A DNA stretch of 64,000 nucleotides, from NCBI RefSeq assembly GCF_023703085.1, contig NZ_JAMQJY010000003.1, forward strand, positions 186,001-250,000, read 5' to 3'. The translations under genes were made by a program, and so were the position numbers. The notes beneath the pieces are model-generated. The model ran no database searches and was not told the origin of the DNA. It saw nothing but the letters and a program-made list of their open reading frames with translations. This stretch comes from Alkalicoccobacillus plakortidis (GTDB lineage: Bacteria; Bacillota; Bacilli; Bacillales; Bacillaceae_D). This document shows positions 57,198-64,000 of this stretch, piece by piece. The number at the start of each line of letters is the position of its first letter. Position 1 is the stretch's first letter.

Positions 57198-57392
57198 ATG
57201 AATATGACTGTACTCCGATCGATTCGTATTGCAATGAACGTAGTTCTTCTTGTTCTAGCTATCTTACATATAACAGGTATTATTAATATTTCTCCAACCC
57301 TGCTTATTACACTTGCAGCGATTGTGCTAGTTAGCATCTTTTTAACAAGATGGAAAGAAAGCAAGGATCAACAAGAAAATCAGAATAAGTAG
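57198..57392 (+). CDS. Small two-span membrane protein
   Basis: 64 residues. Two helices (IRIAMNVVLLVLAILHITGII and LLITLAAIVLVSIFL) are separated by a short turn, with a charged tail after RWKESKDQQE. The ATG at 57198 follows AGAGGTGA at good spacing, and a terminator follows the stop. I do not recognise a family. Confidence 0.7.
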   Translation: MNMTVLRSIRIAMNVVLLVLAILHITGIINISPTLLITLAAIVLVSIFLTRWKESKDQQENQNK

Positions 57393-57400
57393 GATGTGAG

Positions 57401-57434
57401 CCGGATTAAGCAGATGCTTGATTCGGTTTTTTAG
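57401..57434 (+). terminator. Intrinsic terminator of the small membrane protein gene
   Basis: AGCCGGATTAAGC pairs with GCTTGATTCGGT (with G-U pairs) and is followed by six T. Confidence 0.75.
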
Positions 57435-57640
57435 TGGTTACTTTTTTCGAACACATCCACCCCAAGCTCTTCTAATTCTGTTATAGCCTTCCTAACAGGT
57501 AGTTTACCTAGTCGAAATTCCGTTTCAAGCACTTGTTTAATGTCATATACAGTTGATAAAGTAACAGCAGTGTCCTTTCCATCTAGAGATCTTATCGTAA
57601 AAACATTATTGAGGAGCGATAAGGACCTTCCTTGATCTGT
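57431..57640 (-). pseudogene. Coding-like remnant without a start codon
   Basis: A minus-strand frame of about 70 codons with protein-like composition near its end (YDIKQVLETEFRLGKLPVRK, then LEELGVDVFEKSNH). The open frame extends upstream only through the metQ terminator, and no start codon with a ribosome-binding site is visible. It may be the tail of a lost gene or a chance frame. No family recognised. Confidence 0.25.
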
Positions 57641-57657
57641 TGAGTTGCTGACACAAA

Positions 57658-57687
57658 AAAAGATGCCTGCGCACAGACATCTTTTCC
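57658..57687 (-). terminator. Intrinsic terminator of metNPQ
   Basis: A hairpin GATG-T-CTG/CAG-G-CATC and a run of eight T on the minus strand, nine bases after the metQ stop. Confidence 0.8.
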
Positions 57688-57695
57688 TCCACACA

Positions 57696-58563
57696 TTAAC
57701 GTGGATATTCATTTAATTCATCTAACGAGATATACGTTGGAATTGTGGCTCCTTGGTATTCATCAATAATAAATTCTTTTACTTCATCCGTCTGATAGAT
57801 CTCCACGATGCGTTGTAATGCTGCATCATCTGCGTTATCTGTACGTGCAGCGATGATATTAATGTACGGTGTTGCTGTCTCATCTTCACGTGCAAGTGGA
57901 TCATCTGTTGGGTTTAGTCCTGCATCAACAGCAATTCCGTTGTTGATAACCGCTGCATCCACATCCTGCATTAATCTTGGTGCATTAGCAGGTACGACTT
58001 CCGTTAGTTTAAGATTTTTAGGGTTATCTTTAATTTGATCCAAGCCACTAGTCACACCAAAGTCATCCTCAAGCTCAATTAGTCCCGCTTCTTGTAAAAG
58101 CATTAGGTTACGCGCTTGGTTTGTGACTTCATTTGCAATTAGAATTTCCGCTCCATCTGGGATCTCATCAACGGAGTCATACTTATCTGAATAGACCCCT
58201 AGCGGAGCAAGTATTGTCGTTCCAATGGCTTCTAGATCTAAATTATTCTCTTCTCTGAAATTATCAAAGTACGATACCGTTTGGAAGGCATTGGCATCAA
58301 TATCTCCGTCTGCAAGAGCTTGGTTAGGCTGGACATAATCATTAAAACTGACAATATCAATATTAATGCCTTCTTCTTCAGCAATTCCCGAAATAAAGTC
58401 CCACTGGCGTGAATCCGTACCCGAAATACCAATTTTCACATCTACCGGATTATCTTTGCTGAATCCTTCTGTATCTCCACTTGTACTATCATCATTTCCT
58501 TGCCCGCATGCTGTTAATGCTAGACACCAAGTCCTGCTACGATTAGTTTAAATGATTGTTTCA
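57696..58563 (-). pseudogene. metQ: Methionine-binding lipoprotein with a -1 frameshift in the signal peptide
   Basis: The mature NlpA/MetQ domain is intact (GTDSRQWDFISGIAEEEGINIDIVSFNDYVQPNQALADGD, split here by reading only part; VVPANAPRLMQDVDAAVINN). Upstream an ATG at 58563 opens KQSFKLIVAGLGV, then hits a stop. Adding one base near 58522-58526 gives LALTAC, a good lipobox, and joins to the mature part. Restored length is about 289 residues. A GTG at 58439 could start a cytosolic form, but that would not work as a binding protein. Last gene of metNPQ. Confidence 0.82.
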
Positions 58564-58586
58564 TGAACTCTCTCCACCTTTTCTTT

Positions 58587-59267
58587 TTATCTTCTTCTAG
58601 AATTTCTTGCGAGTATATTACCAAGCGACTGCAAACCTTGAACCATAACAATTAGCAGCACGACTGTAATCACCATAGTGGCATCGTCAAAACGTTGGTA
58701 GCCGTAAGTGATAGCTACATTTCCAATCCCACCAGCTCCGATAGCTCCAGCCATAGCGGTAGCACCAACGAGACCAATTGTTGCGGTTGTAATACTAAGA
58801 ATTAATGAACCCTTTGCTTCCGGTAGTAGAAAGCGGAAGATAATTTGCGCTTTGGAGGCACCCATTGAATCAGCCGCTTCAATAATGCCAGGCTCCACTT
58901 CTAAAAGCGAGTTCTCAATTAACCGTGCAATGTATGGTGCAGCATACACAACAAGTGGTACAACAGCTGCCTCCATGCCAACAGCACTTCCAACAATAAG
59001 TCGGGTAAACGGAATAATAGCAACCATCAAGATAATAAATGGAATGGATCGCAAAACATTAATAATGGGATTTAATATATTAAACACCCAGGCACACTCA
59101 AGGATATGACCCTTACGTGTAACCACAAGCACAACCCCAAGCAAAATGCCTAAAATGGCTGAAAAAATTAACGATAGGAAAACCATATACAATGTTTCAT
59201 ATAAAGAGGTAAGCAAAATGTCCGTTGAAATATTTGGTCTAATGGACTCGGGTAAACTTTCAAGCAT
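58587..59267 (-). CDS. metP: Methionine ABC importer permease
   Basis: 226 residues and five spans. The EAA loop is GIIEAADSMGASKAQIIFRFLLPEAKGSLIL, and the family end GYQRFDDATMVITVVLLIVMVQGLQSLGN is present. The start overlaps the metN end by 8 bases. It moves methionine delivered by MetQ. Confidence 0.9.
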   Translation of the reverse strand: MLESLPESIRPNISTDILLTSLYETLYMVFLSLIFSAILGILLGVVLVVTRKGHILECAWVFNILNPIINVLRSIPFIILMVAIIPFTRLIVGSAVGMEAAVVPLVVYAAPYIARLIENSLLEVEPGIIEAADSMGASKAQIIFRFLLPEAKGSLILSITTATIGLVGATAMAGAIGAGGIGNVAITYGYQRFDDATMVITVVLLIVMVQGLQSLGNILARNSRRR

Positions 59268-60288
59268 CTAGCTTCACCTCCGATACCAATAGTTCTTTCT
59301 CCTTAATAAATCGAAACGCAGATTCAAGTGATCCTGGATCTCCCTGCAACTCCACCGTTAAGCTACCGAAAGGGGTATCCTGGATCTCCGTTATGTTTCC
59401 AAACAATACATTAACATCAACATCAAAATTCCTAACAAGCTCAGACAAAAGCGGTTTACCTGATGATTCCCCAATAAATTCGATTTTGTAGATTTTAATT
59501 TGTTCAGACCCTTTTTCAAGGATTTTTCGTACACTTGCCGGTATTTGATCTTTAAATACAGATCGAACAAAATTTTTGGTTGTCTGGTGCTGTGGTTTAG
59601 AGAAGATATCAAGAACCGTTCCTTCTTCAATAATTCTTCCTTCTTCCATAACCGCAACCCGATCACAAATTTCTCGAATGACACCCATTTCGTGTGTGAT
59701 GATTAAAATTGTTACGTTAAATTCCTCATTTACACGCTTTAAAAGCTGAAGAATCGAACTGGTCGTTTCCGGGTCTAAAGCAGATGTCGCTTCATCACAT
59801 AGCAGGACAGCTGGATTAGATGCTAATGCACGGGCAATACCAATCCGTTGCTTTTGACCACCAGAAAGCTGTTCTGGGTAGCTATCTGCTTTATCTGATA
59901 GACCTACAAAATCCAGTAATTCTCTTACACGTTTTTTTAATTCTGCTTGTGGAGTTCGCACAAGACGTAAAGGAACTGCCACATTTTCAAACACTGTTTT
60001 AGACTGCAGTAAGTTAAAATGCTGAAAAATCATACCGATGTTGCGCTTAGCCTTCTGCAGTTCGCCACCCTTTAACAACGTTAAGCTTTGTCCATTCACA
60101 ATCACTTCGCCATCTGTTGGTCGTTCTAGCAGATTAACACTGCGAATCAATGTACTTTTACCGGCACCACTAAAGCCAATGACGCCTGATATCTGTCCCT
60201 TATCAACTCGGAAGTTTACTTCATCAAGTGCTTTAACTTCTCGTTCTTTTGTTTTAAAAACTTTGCTTACATTTTTAAATTCAATCAA
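59260..60288 (-). CDS. metN: Methionine ABC importer ATP-binding protein
   Basis: 342 residues, the usual MetN length. It has Walker A GFSGAGKSTLI, signature LSGGQKQRIGIARAL, Walker B LLCDEATSALDP and the C-terminal regulatory ACT-like (NIL) domain. I start at TTG (60288), which follows AAGGCGG and gives the normal N-terminus IEFKNVSKVFKT; an ATG 23 codons upstream adds unrelated residues. It is the first gene of the operon, controlled by the SAM riboswitch. Confidence 0.9.
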   Translation of the reverse strand: MIEFKNVSKVFKTKEREVKALDEVNFRVDKGQISGVIGFSGAGKSTLIRSVNLLERPTDGEVIVNGQSLTLLKGGELQKAKRNIGMIFQHFNLLQSKTVFENVAVPLRLVRTPQAELKKRVRELLDFVGLSDKADSYPEQLSGGQKQRIGIARALASNPAVLLCDEATSALDPETTSSILQLLKRVNEEFNVTILIITHEMGVIREICDRVAVMEEGRIIEEGTVLDIFSKPQHQTTKNFVRSVFKDQIPASVRKILEKGSEQIKIYKIEFIGESSGKPLLSELVRNFDVDVNVLFGNITEIQDTPFGSLTVELQGDPGSLESAFRFIKEKELLVSEVKLDA

Positions 60289-60393
60289 TGGTCTACCCGC
60301 CTTCCGACTAAATATAACTACACACATAAACATACTTGGTTTTGAAACCGATATCATGCTCCAAACCCTAATTAAAAACTTAATAAAACGAAA

Positions 60394-60424
60394 AACCCTC
60401 CTATTCGTTTGAATAAGAGGGTTG
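60394..60424 (-). terminator. Riboswitch-controlled terminator upstream of metN
   Basis: A stem AACCCTC-TATTC with GAATA-GAGGGTT and a 4-base loop, followed by TTTTT on the minus strand. It lies between the S-box aptamer and metN. Confidence 0.9.
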
Positions 60425-60446
60425 AAATGGTTTAGTAAGTCATTCA

Positions 60447-60549
60447 GCTCTTATCATCCAGGAATTTAACCTGCAGGAATTAGCACCTTCCGCCGTGGCG
60501 GGGTTGCTGAAGCGTCATAGGGCCAGTCCCTCTGCTCCTCTTAATAAGA
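60447..60549 (-). promoter_or_regulatory. SAM-I (S-box) riboswitch
   Basis: The minus strand has the S-box blocks in order: CTTAT-type outer helix, GAGGGACTGGCCC, CAGCAACC, GGTGCTAATTCC and a closing ATAAG. High SAM favours the downstream terminator and shuts metNPQ. A methionine importer is a standard S-box target. Confidence 0.93.
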
Positions 60550-60610
60550 ATATGTTGTTGTGTTAAAACAATAACAGATCACGCTGAATCTGACAAGAAC
60601 TAATTATTTC

Positions 60611-62731
60611 CTATAGATAACTTATTGCTTCTTTTGGATACGCATTAAGTAGTTTCTTAAGTATCGGCTGATTGTTGTCATCCTGTGAAATGACTGCCTC
60701 TAAAATCAATCCACTATGCACTTGGCTTAGTGCTTTTTTCGGCAAAGTAATCGATATACTCTGCTTACTATCAATCGATTTAACCTCAACTCTATCTTCC
60801 TTCACATCTTGAATCTTATATAAACCGCCAACCGCTTCTGGATCAATCTCTTTTTGGAATTGCGGTAGTGAAAAACGCCCTGAATCCGTTGTAAAATTAT
60901 AGACCTGAACAGCTTCAATTAAGGACGCTTCAAGCTCTGCACAAACAGCTGATGCATCAGTATGAATGGCAGTTCTATGCTTTTGATCCAACCACTTTGT
61001 GAACATTTTTATTGTACTTAGAAGATCCTTCACCTGTGTCTGACTGATCACCACATCTTCAAATAAATCAATTAACAGATGTTTTTTCCAAAATTCCTTG
61101 GTACAGTCTGACCAATCTTTTACCTTTTGCACTTCTAATGAGTAACGTATATTAAAAAGACTCATTCGGTATTTCCTTACCGTATTTGCGCCTTTTCCAT
61201 CCGTTTTCTCCTTAAAAAAGCTAAGAATAGGATCGTGGTAAAAGGCATCGATCGAATCTGGACTAAAGCCTAGATCTTCATACGTGTTGATATCTTCTTT
61301 TTTGACTGACAAAAACTGATTATCATGATAATAAATTGGCTTTATGCTTGAGTCACGATTCTCTTGACCTGTAACAAATGGAGAAGGTGATAGCCCCGCA
61401 TCTTTTCTAAATGGATTAATATCAAAAGTAAAGTCGATATCATTATATTTAGCAATCACTTGATCATACAAATTAAATTCAATTTGTTTAAACCAACGAT
61501 CTGCTTCTTCAAATTGACCATGATCAATTAGTTGATAAATACTATTCTGACCTAGTGCTGGGATAGGTTGATCTAAGTCCATATCCTTAGCACGCTGTGC
61601 ATAAAGCGGGAAATATTCAGGCGCTTCTCCTGTCATTTGCATCAAGTTATTTGAAAATGCCATTCCACTGCCCAATTTGCCGCTGGTTGATTCTTTAACG
61701 TCTCCCACAAATTGAGGATAATCATTTAATAAATCTCGGAATTGTACAGCCTTCTCTTTCTTATAAGTGATGTACTTTAAGCTATCATTAGTAAATTCGA
61801 GAGTCGCAACAGCTTCTGCCATTAATACTTCACTCTCTATAATACTATCCTTGTACACTGCCCAGTTTTCCGCTTGAGTTAAATGCTTGTGCTCCTCACG
61901 CCAATCATATACAACAAACTCATCCTTATCTCTAAGTAAGGTTGCAAACGACTGAACATCTGTAACAGGCGCTTCAAAAGTAATTAGAGCATTTGACTGT
62001 TGATTTTCCAAGTCAGGTCTCTGTTCCTTCTCTAAAAGCGATCCTAAAACTTCAGGGAAATATTGAATCAATACATCTACAACTGCGATATCATGTTCAG
62101 TTGCCAGCTGATTCACTTTTTCTACGCTACGGTCAACATGATCCGGCCCTTGAAAGATTCGAATTCCATTAAATAATGGTGTATCTCCAAAAAATTCAAC
62201 AAGCCCTAGCGTTCCATACCAAGGTCTGAAGGTCGGAAGGTTCTCGGTATCCTTAGCCATTTTAAATGTCTCTTCCGTAAAGACATCAAGGAAAACAACC
62301 TGATTATTCTCTTCATTTACAGCTTGAACAATTCTTGGTTTAAGAGTACTCCATTGTTCTGCTAAGTTTTTTTCATCCGCTTGCAGCCTATATGCTTCTT
62401 CTTTCAAAAACCAATCAATCCCGGTTAAGCCGTTTTTATGGATTTGAAAGAAATTAAGCCAGAAATTAACGTACCCTTCTTCAATCTGTTCAGGCACAAG
62501 CTTTTTAGAGCGCTGATGAAACTCTGATTGTAGCTTTAAAAATTCATTATATGTAATCTGTTTATCCATAAAAGCTTGTAGCTTTTTTGTCAGCTGATGT
62601 TTTTGTTGCGCAATACGTTCTTCACGAGCTTGATTGATATCTATTACCTGCTGCTTGTTCATACAGCATTTCTTATATTTTTTTCCGCTGCCACACGGGC
62701 ACGGTTCATTTCTGCCAGCAATCATTTCCAT
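60611..62731 (-). CDS. Large SEC-C-motif protein
   Basis: 706 residues. The SEC-C zinc motif is at the extreme N-terminus (NEPCPCGSGKKYKKCC). A basic helical stretch follows, then more than 600 residues with no domain I recognise. A small C-terminal beta-rich segment contains ITLPKKALSQVHSG. The ATG at 62731 follows AGAGGTG; upstream codons lack the motif. Most SEC-C proteins carry the motif at the C-terminus of SecA or are small. It is probably cytosolic; the partner is unknown. Confidence 0.8.
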   Translation of the reverse strand: MEMIAGRNEPCPCGSGKKYKKCCMNKQQVIDINQAREERIAQQKHQLTKKLQAFMDKQITYNEFLKLQSEFHQRSKKLVPEQIEEGYVNFWLNFFQIHKNGLTGIDWFLKEEAYRLQADEKNLAEQWSTLKPRIVQAVNEENNQVVFLDVFTEETFKMAKDTENLPTFRPWYGTLGLVEFFGDTPLFNGIRIFQGPDHVDRSVEKVNQLATEHDIAVVDVLIQYFPEVLGSLLEKEQRPDLENQQSNALITFEAPVTDVQSFATLLRDKDEFVVYDWREEHKHLTQAENWAVYKDSIIESEVLMAEAVATLEFTNDSLKYITYKKEKAVQFRDLLNDYPQFVGDVKESTSGKLGSGMAFSNNLMQMTGEAPEYFPLYAQRAKDMDLDQPIPALGQNSIYQLIDHGQFEEADRWFKQIEFNLYDQVIAKYNDIDFTFDINPFRKDAGLSPSPFVTGQENRDSSIKPIYYHDNQFLSVKKEDINTYEDLGFSPDSIDAFYHDPILSFFKEKTDGKGANTVRKYRMSLFNIRYSLEVQKVKDWSDCTKEFWKKHLLIDLFEDVVISQTQVKDLLSTIKMFTKWLDQKHRTAIHTDASAVCAELEASLIEAVQVYNFTTDSGRFSLPQFQKEIDPEAVGGLYKIQDVKEDRVEVKSIDSKQSISITLPKKALSQVHSGLILEAVISQDDNNQPILKKLLNAYPKEAISYL

Positions 62732-62887
62732 ATTTACACCTCTATTAACCTTTGTCAGCTTATAATGTAACATAGGTTCGAGGGTTTCTGTTGAAAAATA
62801 CATATTGGTTATTATTAGAAAATCTAAATGGCGCAAAGGATTAAAAGTTGGATCGATTAAAATTCATCAAGCTGTGGTAGGTTTTAC

Positions 62888-63063
62888 TAAGACGAATCCA
62901 TGCTATAACAAGACAAATCGGGCTCTTACTTTATTAAGATGAAATATGATTTTATTAAGATCAGAACCTCCTTGCCAAGCGCATCACTCATTCCATTAAG
63001 ACCAGAACCTCTTCACCAAGCTTCTCCCATACTCATCAAGAACAATTCTTCTCCAAGCAAGAC
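62888..63063. repeat. Array of (C/T)AAGA motifs at 20/21-base pitch
   Basis: The core YAAGA or CAAGC occurs at 62888, 62909, 62935, 62956, 62976, 62997, 63017, 63037 and 63058. The spacings are 21, 26, 21, 20, 21, 20, 20 and 21. Longer units such as ATTAAGACCAGAACCTC and ATTAAGATCAGAACCTC recur 41 bases apart. It fills most of the 393-base gap between the SEC-C start and the end of the secreted-protein gene, with no gene inside. Confidence 0.85.
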
Positions 63064-63074
63064 GCGCTCACAAC

Positions 63075-63104
63075 ACATAAAAAAAAAACGAAATGGACAT
63101 TTCG
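63075..63104 (-). terminator. Intrinsic terminator of the secreted-protein gene
   Basis: CGAAAT (63089-63094) pairs with ATTTCG (63099-63104) over a 4-base loop, followed by nine or more T on the minus strand. Confidence 0.75.
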
Positions 63105-63123
63105 CCCATCTCGCCATCACATT

Positions 63124-63657
63124 CTATGGTAGATGAAATTCTACCGTTCCACCATCGCGGTCAAACCAACCATAAAAGGCCCAGTTATCATATCCGCCAT
63201 CACCATTATTTACAAACGTTCCTTCCTCAAATGCCCATACTCCATATACCGCACCATCATAAGTGAAGGTGTCAAAATAGTGGACGCCACTATAGCTTGA
63301 TTCATCATAGTCATTACTCAAATTCAGCACCATTACATTTAGACTGTAATCCGTGTGAAACGATACAGTTTCACGTGCAGCTTTGACAAAACCGCCTCGA
63401 TTATCAGCTGTTTTTATGGTTTCAGAAATACTGTCAAAAATCGCTACCGGGTCGATTGTAATATCGACATTCGGTGCCTTAGCCTGTGCTTGCTGCTCTA
63501 GGGCTTGTCCCTTCTCTTCATCCGACAACTCTTGCACTGCTGGTTCCTCTGCCTTTGCTACATTGCCATGTGCTCCATAACTTGGGATCGCAATTGTCAT
63601 CCCAAGAATCGCTGCTCCTGCCACGGTGCTCATCACTTTTGATCTGGTCTTCTTCAT
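63124..63657 (-). CDS. Secreted protein of unknown function
   Basis: 177 residues. A signal peptide (KKTRSKVMSTVAGAAILGMTIAIPSYGAHG) is followed by an acidic region (ELSDEEKGQALEQQAQAK) and an aromatic-rich beta domain (SGVHYFDTFTYDGAVYGVWAFEEGTF, split in two hydrophobic strands). The ATG at 63657 follows GGAGG. A sigma-B-like promoter suggests expression under stress or in stationary phase. I do not recognise the family. Confidence 0.75.
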   Translation of the reverse strand: MKKTRSKVMSTVAGAAILGMTIAIPSYGAHGNVAKAEEPAVQELSDEEKGQALEQQAQAKAPNVDITIDPVAIFDSISETIKTADNRGGFVKAARETVSFHTDYSLNVMVLNLSNDYDESSYSGVHYFDTFTYDGAVYGVWAFEEGTFVNNGDGGYDNWAFYGWFDRDGGTVEFHLP

Positions 63658-63701
63658 TGTTTCTCCTCCTGTTATGGTTTTTTTGTTGTACACAGGTTAC
63701 A

Positions 63702-63726
63702 ATACCCCGCTCCAACTCTCCAAAAC
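63702..63726 (-). promoter_or_regulatory. Sigma-B-like promoter for the secreted-protein gene
   Basis: On the minus strand GTTTTG (63721-63726) is followed by 13 bases and GGGTAT (63702-63707), a good match to GTTTAA-N12-15-GGGWAW. The gene starts about 45 bases downstream. Confidence 0.6.
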
Positions 63727-63923
63727 TTGGGAAATAACCGATTTAATTTTGCCAAACTTCATCATTTTTTTACCATTCATAAATGAAGGACCCCTTTTGA
63801 ACTAAGCTTCCATCCAATACGCATGCGTGATTGCGTACATTTGGGAAATGCATTAATAAAACCTTCTTTTGTGGACACAATAAGCACTATCTTGAGTGAT
63901 TAAATTAAAAGGAGGCAGTATCT

Positions 63924-64000
63924 ATGGGATTTATATGGAGTTTAATTATTGGCGGATTAATTGGATGGGCAGCTTGGAGCTATTACAGGAAAAGGCGTTC
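63924..64000 (+). CDS. Small membrane protein, GlsB/YeaQ-like (3' end outside window)
   Basis: AAGGAGG at 63909-63915 precedes an ATG at 63924. The 25 visible residues include SLIIGGLIGWAAW and then basic YYRKRR. The G-x-IIGG-x-IGW pattern resembles GlsB/YeaQ/YmgE stress membrane proteins, but the frame leaves the window before the assignment can be tested. Confidence 0.5.
   Translation, partial: MGFIWSLIIGGLIGWAAWSYYRKRR

Noticed and set aside
58238..58432. Short frames inside metQ as independent genes
   Set aside because: They are alternative-frame shadows of the conserved MetQ domain.

Overview
The window is low-GC Firmicute DNA, almost certainly from a Bacillaceae species. Supporting signs are strong AGGAGG ribosome-binding sites, TTG/GTG starts, an S-box leader on a metNPQ operon, YdbS/YdbT, YczE, YesL and YtgP-type proteins, Bce-type ABC transporters and sigma-B-like promoters. 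An alkaliphile-lineage bacillus is my guess, not something the sequence proves. I see no rRNA, tRNA, CRISPR array, prophage or insertion sequence.

Layout. 1-3.1 kb: the end of a galactitol-type PTS operon (EIIC, two zinc polyol dehydrogenases and a small membrane protein between them). 3.1-23.8 kb: mostly single housekeeping or accessory genes (DUF4269, a beta-hydroxyacid dehydrogenase, an alkyltransferase-like protein, MFS, YdbS/YdbT, DUF2207, methionine aminopeptidase, ASCH proteins, DUF1206, aldo/keto reductase, TauE, lipid flippase, AAA ATPase, formate/nitrite transporter, YczE, SAM hydroxide adenosyltransferase). 24-28.7 kb: an alpha-xyloside-type locus (orphan solute-binding protein, GH31, LacI regulator with two matching operators). 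29-31.7 kb: a BceAB-type transporter with a BceR-like box. 32-39 kb: reductases, a decayed SMR/MerR pair and two TetR-controlled units. 39-41.3 kb: a two-component system. 41.7-44.4 kb: codBA under a ykkC-class RNA leader with terminator. 44.5-56.1 kb: a large sugar locus (Lpl-type ABC importer, AraC/YesN-like regulator, rhamnosidase-like hydrolase, YesL, Gfo/Idh oxidoreductase, PfkB kinase). 56-64 kb: small DUF proteins, metNPQ with a SAM riboswitch, a large SEC-C protein, a secreted protein and the start of a small membrane protein.

Two window-wide patterns matter most. First, three non-coding spacers carry arrays of short motifs repeated every 20 or 21 bases (16.6, 41.5 and 62.9 kb). The motifs differ but the pitch is the same, close to two helical turns. 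I know of no named element that matches. Second, at least ten genes are broken by single-base indels. All six +1 shifts lie at the hexamer CCAAGC where CCAGC would restore the frame, and several -1 shifts lie in homopolymers. This points to systematic sequencing error rather than real gene decay, so the genes I list as frameshifted pseudogenes are probably intact in the organism. The exceptions that look like real damage are the deletion joining the SMR and MerR genes, an in-frame amber codon in an ASCH gene, and a truncated NTF2-like gene.
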